From positions 1,736,001 to 1,800,000 of the forward strand of contig CM066303.1 in NCBI GenBank assembly GCA_033807695.1: a DNA stretch of 64,000 bases. The letters are read 5' to 3'. Both the position numbers and the translations under genes were made by a program. A model generated the notes under the pieces. That model saw only the letters and a program-made list of their open reading frames with translations. It ran no database searches and was not told where the DNA came from. Source of the DNA: Daedaleopsis sinensis (taxonomy: Eukaryota > Basidiomycota > Agaricomycetes > Polyporales > Polyporaceae). How positions within the stretch are numbered: the first letter of the stretch is position 1; each line of letters opens with the position of its first letter. Below are positions 11,845 through 23,175 of the stretch, piece after piece.

Positions 11845-13050
11845 CTAGGCATCACGTCTGGCCCCAGTATCAATCAGGAAGGATTTTACTTTCTGGACGG
11901 TGGAATAAGGGGCGTCGGGGGATATGAAGGCGTCCAGGTTCGCCGCACTGATACCCGCCATCTTACCCGCACTACTGAACATCTTCTCTTCCCATGCAGC
12001 AACCGCTGCCTCCCTCTCTTCAACGCTCTTCCCTCCCGAGATAGCCTCGGAAAGAGTGAGACCCAGCTCGAGGCCGTCCAGCATCGCAAGGTTAGCTCCC
12101 GCTCCTGCGGCCGGGCTCATCAGGTGCGCCGCATCCCCAATGACTGTTACCCCGTTGACGTGATCCCAACGGTGTCCGACAGGGAGGAGGTATAGCGCAC
12201 GATGGTAGATGGCGGCATCGTCGCAGTTCTCGATGATCTTCCGCATCCACGGCGCCCAGTCCTTGTAGATCTCCAGCAGGACCTTCCGCGCCTCGCTCGG
12301 CTCACTAGGGGTGGTCCACTCGACAGGCCCGCGGTGCCACGCGTACGCGCGGATGCGGCCATCGCCGTTGCGTTGGCACACGAGCACCTTGTTGTTCTGT
12401 GCAACGAACGCGCTGCCCTGCCCGACGGCCTCGGCGACGTCCTTCATATCCGATCGCGCGGCGACCTCGGGCGCGAGTGAGATCTCTGCGCCTGTGACTC
12501 CGCCGTACACCGGCGTTGCAGAAGATACGAGAGGCCGGACTCGCGAGTGGCCGCCATCGGCGCCGACGAGGATGTCGCAGACGTCGGTGCTGCCATCGGA
12601 CAACGTGAGCTCATGCTCCCCGCTCCCGAGGGACCGCACGGAGGACACGGCGCGACCCCACTTGACCGAGTTGGCGGGCACGGCGTCGAGCAGCATCTTG
12701 CGCAGCGCGCTCCGGTCGATCTCTGGGCGGATGTCGCGCGGATCGAAGTCGGCGCCCTTCTCCCCGCTGTTGTAGAGCAGCACGTTGCCCGCCGCATCGT
12801 AGATACGGGTCTCGTCTCCCTCCGGGCGTGAGTGCCTCTGGAACTCCTCCGCGAGTCCGTTCTCGCGCAGCGCACGTTGGCCGCTGTCCCACCCGAGGTC
12901 GAGGGTGCCCCCAAGGTGCGCACGCGCAGAGAACCCGGTCTCGCGCTCATAGAGGGTGGCGGGGACCCCACGACGGTGGAGTGTGAGCAGGAGAACGAGG
13001 CCTGCTGGGCCGCCGCCTACAATCGCAATACGTGGAGGTGAAGATGGCAT
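11845..13050 (-). CDS. TetX-like FAD-dependent monooxygenase 1
   Basis: This single-exon gene gives 401 aa, a flavoprotein monooxygenase of the group A (PHBH/TetX-like) class that hydroxylates small organic substrates using NAD(P)H and O2. The FAD-binding GxGxxG motif is at residues 8-15 (AIVGGGPAGL). The DG motif appears as LVGADGGHSRVR near residue 160, and the GD motif with the flavin-contacting loop as GDAAHLMSPAAGAGANLAM near residue 300. The length matches bacterial and fungal TetX-like enzymes, and no signal peptide or membrane helix is seen. A closely related gene lies upstream in the same orientation, so this is a tandem duplicate pair. A CTATATAG box sits about 60 bp upstream of the ATG. 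The true substrate is unknown; tetracycline inactivation should not be assumed from homology. Confidence 0.88.
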   Translation of the reverse strand: MPSSPPRIAIVGGGPAGLVLLLTLHRRGVPATLYERETGFSARAHLGGTLDLGWDSGQRALRENGLAEEFQRHSRPEGDETRIYDAAGNVLLYNSGEKGADFDPRDIRPEIDRSALRKMLLDAVPANSVKWGRAVSSVRSLGSGEHELTLSDGSTDVCDILVGADGGHSRVRPLVSSATPVYGGVTGAEISLAPEVAARSDMKDVAEAVGQGSAFVAQNNKVLVCQRNGDGRIRAYAWHRGPVEWTTPSEPSEARKVLLEIYKDWAPWMRKIIENCDDAAIYHRALYLLPVGHRWDHVNGVTVIGDAAHLMSPAAGAGANLAMLDGLELGLTLSEAISGGKSVEEREAAVAAWEEKMFSSAGKMAGISAANLDAFISPDAPYSTVQKVKSFLIDTGARRDA

Positions 13051-14187
13051 GAGGTGAGTGCCAGTGATTCTAAGTAGACTTGGTAAGGCTTGAAGACAGC
13101 TACCAGCACTATATAGAAAACGTACGAGGTTTGCGCGGAGGTTTGTCTTCGAATTTGTGCGGAGTGCAGTCCACGGTGAGTGATCAGATATGAATGGTAC
13201 CGATGAACTTGCGATGGACGTTGTCTTTTATCTGGCTTCGATACCGCGGCGCTCGGCCGCGCAGTAGCTCAATTTACGTTACTCCCAACTGCGACGAAGG
13301 TGGTCAGTTAGCTCTAATGACTAACAGCAGCGTTTGTGTCGTGAGCGTGCGTTTGTATCGGACGACAACTGCCATCAATTGTAAGCTCACCTTCATTCGG
13401 GAGGACATCTCGCGTCCTGGTGATACATTAATGATGGGCGTGACAGTCATACTCGAGACTGCCACCCTTGAGAATATTTCAAACATCATGGATGGCTTGT
13501 CTCACCGCGCTGGCCGCGTAGCATGTCGTTCGAACGACCTCGGAGGACGCCGATATGTATCACCAGATAAATGGATCGACGTCTGTAAGCCGAATAGTCC
13601 CTGTTCTTCGCAGAGTCCGGCTATCAGTCCAGGCTGCTCCAGAGTCACATCAGAGAGGATGGGCCTTCTGAACTCTTCTGAGCGCTCGGCACTAGCTATT
13701 CTCGTGGCGAGATATATCCACAGTGAGCAGCTGTTGACGATACAAGGTACCCCATGGACCATCCTTTCTACAGTGAGGCCCCAAGACTGAAGGTAGCGGA
13801 CCACTCCTAGTATTCATGATAGGATGTGTCCAAGGTCATAGAGCTTGCCGAAGAGCTGTGTTAGTATAAACCACACAAGCTTCCGGCTCCACTTGCTTCA
13901 CAGACGTAGCCTGAATGTTGAAAATATGGTGGAAGACCTCAACTTTTAGTTTCCTTGGACGTTACACCATAATAAGATTGCTCACACGTACGAGAAATAT
14001 CGCGCTCGGTAGAAACGACTTGGACTCGGACAACCTACCATGAAGTAGTACTTACCATACCTCAATTGCTACTGACATTACTTACCTGTCTACGAACCTA
14101 CTGACTACACACGCGGCTCTAAGTAGACTACTTATGACATGCATAGGAAGATACATCGCTGCAGCATCGGTACCCCGACCTCAACGT
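13051..14187. other. Intergenic between FAD monooxygenase paralogs
   Basis: About 1.1 kb. A plus-strand frame of 198 codons (13194-13790) and minus-strand frames of 61 and 100 codons overlap one another, and none shows a recognisable motif or splice pattern. I would not call a gene. The region is AT-richer than its neighbours and includes the promoter of the first monooxygenase. Confidence 0.4.
13109..13116 (-). promoter_or_regulatory. TATA box of FAD monooxygenase 1
   Basis: CTATATAG, palindromic, about 60 bp upstream of the ATG at 13050. Confidence 0.5.
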
Positions 14188-15427
14188 TCAACCCTCGCGC
14201 TCAGCCCCGGCCTCGCTGAGCTCCTTGAATCTATCGATAGCGGCTTGAGGGGTGTTCGGGCCAACGACGATCTCCAGGTTCCTCATGCTGTTCACCGCGA
14301 GCCGCCCAGCCCTCGCGCACATCGTCTCCTCAAACACCTTCAAGGATCGCCGCCTCCCTTGCCCCAAAGTCCTCCAACTTCTCCTCACCAGCGAGCTGCG
14401 CCAGCGCCAGCCCGAGCTCGAGCCCGTCCAGCATAGCCAAGTTGGCCCCTGCGCCGGCGAACGGGCTCATGAGGTGCGCAGCGTCCCCGAGGATGGTGAC
14501 TCCAGAGACGTGCTCCCAGCGATGTCCGATGGGGAGGATGTACAGCGGACGCGGGTAGATGGCCGCGTCGTCGCAGTGCTCGATCACCTTGAGCATCCAC
14601 GGCGCCCAGCCCTCGTACTTGGCGAGGAGCGCCTTGCGTGCCTCGTCCGGGTCGGAGGGGAGGACCCAGTCGGCGGGCCCGCGGAAGAAGGCGTAGGTGC
14701 GGATGCGCCCGTCGCTGTTCCGCTGGCTGCCGAGCATCTTGCAGTCCGTGAGCACGAACATCGAGCCTTGTCTGACCGCCGCGGCGACATCAGCGAGCTC
14801 GGGGCTGGAGGCGGCGGATGGGGCGAGGGAGATCTCGGCGCCGGTGAACCCGGTAAAGAAAGGCGTGGCGGGAGAGACGAGCGGGCGGATGTGGGAGTAC
14901 GCTCCGTCGGCGCCGACGAGGAGGTCGCAGATGGTTGTGACGCCGTTCGTGAAGGTCAACTCGTGCTGCCCGTTTTCGAGGGCGCGCACTGAGGCGACGG
15001 AGTGGCCCCACTTGATCGAATCTGCGGGGCATGCGTCGAGCAAGATCTTGCGTAGTATGGTGCGGTCTATCTCGGGGCGGATGTGAGTGGGATCCGAGTC
15101 CTGCGCCGCGTCATCGCCGGGGCCGTCGTGCTGGAGATAAAGCTTGCCGGCGCCATCGAACATCTTGAGTTCTTCACCCTCTGGGCGGGAGTTCTTCGTG
15201 AACTCTTCTTGAAGGCCATTCTCGCGAAGGGCGCGTTGACCGCTCTTCCAGCCGAGGTCGAGGGAGCCTCCGAGGTGAGCGCGGGAGGTGAAGCTCGGGT
15301 CACGTTCATAGAGCGTAGCTTCAATACCACGGCGATGAAGGGTGAGAAGGAGAGAGAGACCAGCAATACCGCCGCCGACAACAGCAATCTTGGGGTGGGC
15401 AGTGAGATCGTTGGTTGTGGTCGACAT
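14188..15427 (-). pseudogene. TetX-like FAD monooxygenase 2, frameshifted
   Basis: This paralog of the gene at 11845-13050 has the same motifs: AVVGGGIAGL near the N-terminus, LVGADGAYSHIR in the middle, and GDAAHLMSPFAGAGANLAM. The ATG at 15427 (MSTTTNDL) is chosen over an upstream non-ATG extension. The frame reaches a stop at 14330 just after GAREAAILEGV. The family C-terminus (KVFEETMCARAGRLAVN, ending at a stop at 14188) continues in another frame, and it aligns with the C-terminus of paralog 1 if one base near 14338-14346 is skipped. The net shift of one base is too small for an intron, so this is a genuine lesion, a sequencing or assembly error, or an enzyme with a shortened tail. The FAD- and NADPH-binding core is complete, so partial function is possible. 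A TATATAAG box lies 106 bp upstream. Confidence 0.75.
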
Positions 15428-15532
15428 CTGCAGAAGAAAACTTTGCAGTCGGACTATGCAGAGGAATGTGTATGAGGGGCTCACCAAACGGAGTTGATGA
15501 TAGGCTGGCCTCAAATCCAGGAAAATCCTACT

Positions 15533-15540
15533 CTTATATA
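15533..15540 (-). promoter_or_regulatory. TATA box of FAD monooxygenase 2
   Basis: TATATAAG on the minus strand, 106 bp upstream of the ATG at 15427. Confidence 0.5.
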
Positions 15541-15640
15541 GTCTTTTACCCCCCTCCCTGTCATGGCCAAACTGCCAGTGAGTGACTCGATGTCAATTTG
15601 ACGATGGATGAGAACACGAGCACTGCCACTGCTATGGAGG

Positions 15641-15648
15641 AGTACGGC
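15641..15648. repeat. Left target-site duplication
   Basis: AGTACGGC directly abuts the left end of the 724-bp element and is repeated exactly at 16373-16380. Confidence 0.85.
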
Positions 15649-16372
15649 AGGACCCCCGAATATACGCCCAGAGCTCCGATCCCCCGACCACCGAAAACGG
15701 GCCCGGAGGGCCCGCAAAGTTTGATCCAAATCACCGAAATCTGGCCTGTTGGAGGCCGATGTTGTATGCCCGAAATACACACCTTGGCCGACGGCTTGTA
15801 TCCACCGGACCACCGAATATGCCCTGACCGGTCACCGGAGGCCGAGCTGGGCCGAGCTGGCCGAGAAATTGTCATTAACTAACCTCGCTTTCACCGTTGA
15901 ATAGGTTTCCCTACACGCTTATAAAGTCGTATCAAACCCATCATTATAAGGAGAGGAAAGCAGGCGGCGTCAAATTGCTCGCAGATCTGCTAAGCGCCCG
16001 AGCGCTTTTGAAGCCTATATGCCTGAAAACACCGAATCTAACCGGTTTTTGGGCAAGTTATGGGACAAATCACCGAAATTGGGTGTCGGAAATTGCCGTA
16101 CCCCAATCTGGATGACTAAGTATCTATTTGCCGTCTTTTGCCCATCTGACATCCATCTATGGCAATTTTAGGCCCATCCGTCGCAATCTGATACATTTTT
16201 AAAGGCCATTTTCGCCCTCAAATTTCCATCTTTGCCTCCCGGATTTCAACATTCACCCAGATATGTCCGGATGGGGTTACCCTAAATACCGACAGGGGTC
16301 AAAGGCCGGTCAAAAAATCACCGAAACTGGCATTTTTGGGATCAAAGCTCTAGGCGGATATTCGGGGGTCCT
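15649..16372. mobile_element. Non-autonomous hAT-like DNA transposon (MITE)
   Basis: This is a 724-bp element with terminal inverted repeats. The left end begins AGGACCCCCGAATATACGCC, and the reverse complement of the right end begins AGGACCCCCGAATATCCGCC. They match at 31 of the first 35 positions. The element is flanked by a perfect 8-bp direct repeat AGTACGGC at 15641-15648 and 16373-16380, the target duplication expected of hAT-superfamily transposases. It holds no transposase ORF, so it would need an enzyme supplied from elsewhere. The internal sequence repeats short motifs such as AATCACCGAAA. Family placement rests on the duplication length only; the termini do not show the commonest hAT CAGGG start. 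Confidence 0.85.
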
Positions 16373-16380
16373 AGTACGGC
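16373..16380. repeat. Right target-site duplication
   Basis: AGTACGGC directly abuts the right end of the 724-bp element. Confidence 0.85.
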
Positions 16381-16706
16381 GTGCATTACGTGTATGACGT
16401 GACGCAATTACAACTCTTTCGGCACGTTCTCGTCCGAAGTAAGTACCATGGGCGGGGTTGATAGCAGAACTGAGTCCGCTCCAGGTTCTCTCGGGCGCGC
16501 GTACGTTCAGGCTGTTAGCAGTGGGAGCCACGTCAGCTCGCGGCAGCCATAGTATGACTCGGCAATGACTAAGAACGAGTTGATGGCAAGGAGTTGAAAA
16601 GTCACTTCCGCAGTTTGTTGAATGACTCACCTCAGACTTGACCACTAAGTACTACTAGTACCTAAGTACTTAGTGGGAGTCACTAGATATTGATAGGATA
16701 GCCCCA

Positions 16707-17658
16707 TCAGAGGTCTGAGAGCGACATAAGCGGGACGAAAGTACTAGTACTTACTTGGAGAGTCGGTGGGCGTCTGCATTTCCTAATCCGTACCACTACC
16801 GCACCGTACACGCAAAATATGAGATCTACCGTAGTCAGTATCAAGTAGCTCAGGAGGAATACTATTTGTCCGCAAGTTTCCGTTCGAGTGATCAAAACTT
16901 GTCCAAGAGTCGACAACTTTAACCTCTCCACACCTGAAACGCTTATGTGGTCACAGTCATGGAATCGAAGCTCGGCAAGCACAAAGCCAAGTTTGCACCG
17001 CACGTCGAAGCAATCTATCAGACTGCAGACCCACACGTCGTTCTGCTTCATCATTGGGGTCTCTCCCTTTGTCTGACTTGGAGTCGGTCGGGTCTGGCGC
17101 CCCGTAGGGAGTGTTGTCATTGAACACCAGCGTGGCAAGGGTCGGTAAGGGGGCGACGACGTTGCCAGACCCAAGCCCATCAAAGGCGGAAAGCGCGGAG
17201 AAGAGCGATATACGATCCCAACTGCCGCAAAGGCTAAGCTTTTTGAGCTGGGGTACGACTGCAAAGAGACTAGACCAGTCCGAGAACTAAGGATATGACC
17301 CGACGATCTTTGGTTCGTTAAGCGCAGATAATAAGTTGTGGGCTTCGCGGATGATGATAGGCAAGAGCAGAGGCAGCGGAATCTCGTCCCTGTCGAAGGC
17401 GATTTGGGAGGCTTTTCAACACTGTCTGTACATTGAGGGTCAGCCCCTCTCATCCATCCCGTAGGCATCGAAGGTATCTCGCGCGACGAGAACCATGCAA
17501 TGACCCAATATCTCCGTAGGAAGGCTTCTAATCGGGGTGAGGACGTTGGGGCCCTCTCTGAGTTTGAAGAGGGCATGCCAGGAGTATGCTTCAACCGCAG
17601 TCTCTATGGATATGCGCGCCTGCTGGACTGCATCGCTGCCCGTAGAAGCTCTGAGCAA
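16707..17658 (-). pseudogene. F-box-like protein remnant
   Basis: The 5' part on the minus strand (17440-17658) reads LTPIRSLPTEILGHCMVL, which fits the start of an F-box (LPxEIL), the Skp1-binding motif of SCF ubiquitin ligases and of a very large family in mushrooms. Further down, near 17190-17280, a leucine-rich stretch (FAVVPQLKKLSLCGSWD) resembles the LRR part of those proteins but follows a TAG in the same frame. The coding signal then shifts frame again around 16900-17000. I cannot join these blocks with plausible introns, and no ATG precedes the F-box in frame. It is either a badly modelled multi-exon gene or, more likely, a decayed copy. Confidence 0.4.
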
Positions 17659-18130
17659 GCACGAGAGTCAGAGTAGGTCTGGAAAGTAGGATAGATATGG
17701 TCTTACGTCGCTGTGTTAACAAATTCGTGTATGATGGAATCGTTGAGTACCGGTGATAAGATGGACATTGTGATTCCACTGGATCTAGTGTCTTGCTCAC
17801 GATCCTGTTCACTAGCTGCTTGATCTAGTCAAGAGTATGTGGGTGAGCGCGAAGGCGAGGCGAAGCCTGGCAATATTTCGGCTGCTGCCGATATATTCGG
17901 TAGGGCGCTAACCATCAAGGTGACTGGGGAGGCTTCTAAGCCCGACATTATAGTTTTTCCCTCCAAGAGACATGTCATCGTGAATAGTACAGAATATAGG
18001 CAAAGCGGGAGGTCAGTATCATAGCTTACATGATGATGAGCTAGAGAACAATAGGACATAAGTATATCCAGTCGCGATCGGAGTCCAGCGGCCTGGACGC
18101 GTGATAGAGCTCGAGTCTAGCAGACGAGGC
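17659..18130. other. Intergenic, 470 bp
   Basis: It lies between the F-box remnant and the NDC80 stop codon. Short frames only; nothing recognisable. Confidence 0.4.
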
Positions 18131-20753
18131 CTAGTTGGCCTCAGCAAAATCCCTGAGGTATTGGAGTTGCTTCGAGACCTCATCCTTGAACGCAAGGATG
18201 TCGCTACTGCTCTTGATGACTGCCCGGATAGTATCCTCCTTCAGCCTGTTGGTCTTCTCGACCTGTTCGCGATGCCTAGAGATGCGACAGCGTAGACAGC
18301 GTCTGTGAGCGATGCGAATACTCGAGACTACCGCGGCATGACGTACGCAATCTGCAGGGCCTGCAGGCGAGACTTCACACCGACACCGTTCGCCATCGCG
18401 GCCGTCCGGGCTGCTGCCAGGTCCCGCTCCAACCTTGCCGCTTCCGCGCCGCTAACAAGTCCTTCTTGTTGCGCGGCCTGTTACAAGTAAATCGAAGCCG
18501 TCAGCAACTCGTGTGGGCGATATATAGAGTCATCTCTCCGACTGACCTCACGAAGCTCATCCGCCTGGTCATTCAGTGCGTTGGTCTTGTTCTTGACCTC
18601 GAGCACCTCACCCTCGATCGTCTCGCAGTTGAGCGTGAGCTGGTCAAGCTCGTCCTCCACGCGAATGCGGTCGGTCTCCACGTCTGCGCGCGCCGTCATC
18701 TTCATCTCCGCGATGCGGTTGAGGGCGGGCTTCACAACCTTCCGGATGTCGGGCCCGGTGAGAAGCCCTTGGGGGTTCGACGCCGCCGAGTTCAGTTGGA
18801 TCGTCAGATCGATGTCCTCGAGTGGGGCGGGCAGTGGAGGGAAGAGCTCGAGCGTGGTGAGCAGCGCGGTATACTGATCGACCGCTTCCTGGGCGTCGTC
18901 GACTTTGCGGGTGAGTGACACCTCGAGGCGGACGACTACCTTGGAAGTCTCGTCGATCTTGTGCTTCAGCGACTCGAGCTCGCGCGAGAGGTTCTCATGC
19001 TCGGTCTTCATGCGCAGGACCTCTTCTTCGGAGAGATTCTGCTCTTTGACGATGTTTCCGAGGTGATAGTTCTCTGCGCGTAGCTTCTCCAGTGTTGCCT
19101 CTACCTCGCGAAATGAAGGCTTGAATCACGCAGAGCAGGCGGTATTGAGCACTTACTCTTGTAGTTGACCTCGGTCTTCACATCTTGAACTTCACGCAGC
19201 CATTTCTGCTTGCGCTCTTCCCATCGTCGCAGGATCTCCTCGAACTTGAACTTATCGCGTTTGAGCGAGTCGTTGTCTTTCTTGAGCTCTTCGTAAGGGG
19301 GCTAATCAACTATTCAGGAGGATGTCCGAACGTTAAAACTCGATACTGACAGCTGATCTCCTCAGTTGTTCCCACTCAAACTGAATCTCTCTGAGCCGCT
19401 CTCGCAACTGCTCGAGATCCACAAGCACCCTAGCGTCCTTCTTTGCTAGAGGGTTCATCATCAGATGCATTCGATATCATGTAGCGAACTGCTTACCATA
19501 GCGTTCTTCCAAGAGCTTCTCTTGCTCGTCGAAAACGTCTTGACCTTGTAAGAAGATCTCGTACGCAGATTCATTGTAATGTAACGCGAGTGCAAGGTGG
19601 TTGTTATTGTCGTCGTCGAACTCATCCGGGATAAGAGCCGGATCCTGTAGCGTAGGATGCCGACTCTCTGGGTAGTGTGCATGAGCCTGTAACAAATCTG
19701 CTAGTCAGGTCGCCAAACCGATACCTCATACGGGTACGACCAACCTTCCCCAGCTCGGCTAGCCAGTGTAGCATACCCAGCAATGTAGGCCACGAGTTCA
19801 TGGCGCCAGGTGTCGAAAGCCACCTCTGGTCGACTTGGTTGACGTAAGGATACTTCATAGCCCTTAGGGCCTGCATGAAATGGTCTTCGAACCTAATATC
19901 GAGATCGAACGGCCATATCGGGTCCAAGCACGTTATTAGATGCTGAAATATTGCGCGGAAGTCTTTCGCGCTGATGTTCTGCAGCATGTGCGGTGTCACG
20001 TCGAATCCGGTGTTCATGAGGTAGCCACCAATGTCCTGTCGCATCTTGGACTGGAATGAACGGTCGCGGAGTGGGCGGATGTCTTTCGTGAGGGGCTGGC
20101 TAGAGGGTGGCGCGACTGTCTGGTTTCCCCCTTGCCATAGGGATCCCCTACGTGTGCTACTGCGAGCATGAGAACATTTGATGTTAGCATTGATTTAACA
20201 TACACAATCTATGTATGGTGAAGAGAGGGCCGTGTGGATCCCTACCAACAGTCACGCTAGAAGTGCATGACTCTGTAGCCACTCCACCCCATGTCAATCA
20301 GATGCTGATTCTGACGGGCAGCGGTCGAAGGAAGACATAGTAGGTATGATCGCGCGGCTTCTTGTGCGCATGGCTCTAGGCAGATGCGATATACACACCT
20401 CGCTTACACGGTCCACAGACACACTCCCATTCCAACCTCCCCACACAAATCTCTTCATAGGACCAAATATCTGATCGCTACACTCACTTATGCATTGGTG
20501 TCCTCCCATAGCCCTGCGGTTTGCTCGCACTCTGTAGCAGCGGATTCACGTTCTGCGAGCGCATAAGCGACTGCCGGGGATTCGATGGCGGAGGCATGGG
20601 ATACGGCGCGCGCATCGCGGGACCGGCGAGTGACATTCGCCCATGGCCATGTGCGGGCTTCTTGACCGTCGTCGGCACGGGGAGGTTCGAGCGCACATTG
20701 CCATACGGGTCGTTCTGCGGCGCGAGCGTTGATCGACGTGCGGTGTACTCCAT
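18131..20753 (-). CDS. NDC80: Kinetochore protein Ndc80/Hec1
   Basis: Ndc80 is the microtubule-binding subunit of the outer-kinetochore Ndc80 complex (with Nuf2, Spc24 and Spc25). The ATG at 20753 starts a basic, disordered tail (MEYTARRSTLAP...), the part that touches microtubules and is the target of Aurora B in other species. The calponin-homology head follows with DRSFQSKMRQDIGGYLMNTGF and the diagnostic stretch KYPYVNQVDQRWLSTPGAMN then SWPTLLGMLHWLAEL, at about 19760-19860. The remainder, through several short introns, is long coiled coil, ending FKDEVSKQLQYLRDFAEAN with a stop at 18131. The gap between the tail exon (ending near 20488) and the head exon (from about 20165) is around 320 nt, long for this genome, and may hide another small exon. 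Identification is firm; exon edges are approximate. Confidence 0.93.
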
Positions 20754-21583
20754 GTCAGGCTAGAGAAGCATATAAGAGATCTAGGTAGAGGAGGGAACGC
20801 GTAGAAGGCCGCAGGGAACGCGAGACGGGAGGGCGCGGGGAGACAGGGGGAGATGGTCGTGGTGAAAAGCGAACCAGGACGCGGTACGCGTTGAACGCGT
20901 CAGTCACACGAGCACGTGCACGCGACTCGGTTCTCGGACCGATACCTCCGTACCGTTCAACGCCCAAGCGCCTAAGCGCCCAAGCTTGAACTCAACTATC
21001 ATGCTACTCAGGTCTCTTGCGCAACCGGTCGGCCCCTCGTCGTAGAAGAGGAAGATGGAGGGCGGATCTGTAAGCAGCAAGTGCCTCATTTCAGCGGAGT
21101 CTCAAGTCAGCCTAGTAATCCGCAGATTGTGCTAGGAAGTCTCAATACTACATATTACCACTGCCAAATTGGCCGATGGTAGGAATCGATGACTCACTCG
21201 GACTTTATGTGGGTCCATCTCTGAGTCCCGCCGCAGCTGTTCTGGGTGCTGAGGCTTTTTCACATTGCTCGTGGTCAGGAGTCTGATCAGAGTGAAGCTT
21301 GCTGCTTGGGACAGTGTGCAATTTGCAAGAGATCACCCTTGGGGTACCCGGGTATGTATCAGTTCCCGATGACGAGCTTTCGTAAGACAGTTCTATTCAA
21401 CTCCTGCAGGCGGTCAGCAGCTCTCCGATCGGTATCGACGTGAGACGCCTCAGGCTGAAGATCGCTGCGGCCTCGCACTGGCGTGGCAACTGCCACAGTC
21501 CCGAATATATATATACGTACGCACCTCCGATTGCCCTTCACAAGGATCCCCCCACTCACTCTTACTCTCGCTGGGACTCTATC
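20754..21583. promoter_or_regulatory. Divergent intergenic NDC80 / SDR
   Basis: 830 bp between two oppositely transcribed start codons, so it holds both promoters. A TATATATATA tract lies near the SDR side. No other gene was seen. Confidence 0.45.
21506..21515 (+). promoter_or_regulatory. TATA box of SDR gene
   Basis: TATATATATA about 70 bp upstream of the ATG at 21584. Confidence 0.55.
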
Positions 21584-22686
21584 ATGACAGGCATCAAAGA
21601 CGCGAAGTGTGTCCTCGTCATCGGGGCGACCGCGGGCATTGGCCGCGCCCTTGCTCTTGCGATCCGTGATCTCGAAAGCAAGCCAACTGTGATCGCGTCT
21701 GGTCGCCGTCAAGAGAGGCTCGACGAGCTGGCGAAACAAGGCGACAGAATCGAGACGGCTCGTGTCGACATCAACACCACCTACGATAAACTCAAGGAAT
21801 TCGTCGAGGATGTGGTCGCCAAATATCCCAACGTATGTACGCCCGCCAACGTGAGGCGGAACAGACACGTGTTAATCATGCATTGCAGCTGGACGGACTC
21901 ATCTTGTCTTCTGGGATTCAGCACATCTTCGACTTCACGAAGCCAGAGACTGTCGATATAAGCAGTGAGTGATACTGCCCGTTCGTCTGGCTCCACGAGC
22001 ACGAGCATTGAGATATCTTCCTACAGAACTCGACGACGAGTTCAACACAAACTATGTTGCTATCCTCAGGCTGATCACGCTCTTCCTTCCACACTTCTTA
22101 AAGCTGAGTGTATGTCTATACACCCGCCTGATACGATCGAGGGTAGTATGAGCTGATAAACCTCCCCTTTGTGCAGGCTGAAGGTCGCCCTTCCTTCGTC
22201 GTCACCGTCACGTCCGGACTCGCTGTCACGCCTTACCCTGTCGTGCCAAACTACTGCGCGACCAAGGCCGCTCTGCACAGCCTGAGCCTCACATTGCGCG
22301 CCCAGCTGGCCAGCACGAAAGTCCGCGTGATTGAGGTCCTCCCCCCGTAAGTTCAAGTTGTCCATGTGTTAGACTCGGTTCCCCCACTCAACACGGTTCG
22401 TCACAGGTTGGTCGAGTCCGAACTTCACGACCGTACGTCCAAGAACCCCCTGTTCTGGTAGCGATCTGACGAGATACTTCCTGATACTTCAGATCAAGGG
22501 ACTACTCCACGCTTGTCGCAGTTCTGGATGCCCCTTGACGAGTTCACCAAGCTCACGCTGGATGGCCTTGTGGCCGGAAAACCGGAGATACCGGTAGGAA
22601 CCGCCTTGCAGGTCTTCGAGAAGTACGAGTCGGGTAAACGCGAGCAGCTGGAGGAAGGGTTCAAGATCATGTCTTCTAAAACGTGA
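21584..22686 (+). CDS. Short-chain dehydrogenase/reductase
   Basis: This is an NAD(P)-dependent oxidoreductase of the classical SDR family, 265 aa. It has six exons: 21584..21832, 21889..21964, 22027..22109, 22177..22346, 22407..22432 and 22493..22686; their sum (798 nt) keeps one open frame. The fifth is a 26-nt micro-exon. The dinucleotide-binding motif GATAGIG is at residues 15-21, the catalytic Ser is S149 (VTVTSGLAV), and the YxxxK pair is Y162/K166 (YCATK). The Asp/Asn after the fourth strand lies in LDGLILSSGIQ, where the usual NNAG is changed to SSGI, as in the DltE-like subgroup. There is no targeting signal, so it is probably cytosolic. The substrate cannot be inferred. Confidence 0.9.
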
Positions 22687-23175
22687 GCGCATGATGGTAA
22701 CGACAATCACGGCGAAGTACGAAACAAGTCACAACGGGATGGACACATTACATGTACTTCTGGCCTTGTAGCAACGAATCCTAGTGAAGCATACTACACT
22801 ATGTACAGTGCGAACAAAAACTTGCAGCAACTTGAGAGCAAGAAGATGAAGCACGAGACCAGAAAGCCCCCTGCTCAGTCGCGTACAGATCGTCGTCGTC
22901 AGAATCGGACGACAAGCAATCCATCTCCTCATGTCAGGCCTGGGTGGTTATATTCGACAACCTGAAGAGTCGTCCAGATCATCTAAAGGACAATTGGTGT
23001 ATGCGTTAAGGATAAGTAACTAAGATTTACAAACGAGCCATTCCTACAATTATCGAGCACCGAGTCCTCCCTGATCCTCTATCGTACAACAAACCAACGT
23101 ATCGATACAATGCACGCATCTCGGGTACGTTGAACAACACACCCACCGCTCAGAATCCGAGCTCCGAAATCCTAC
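22687..23175. other. Convergent 3' intergenic region
   Basis: 489 bp between the stop codons of the SDR (+) and Lon (-). No ORF of note. Confidence 0.5.

Noticed and set aside
13194..13790. 198-codon plus-strand frame between the two monooxygenases
   Set aside because: No recognisable domain, competing frames on both strands, and no promoter or splice support; kept as intergenic.
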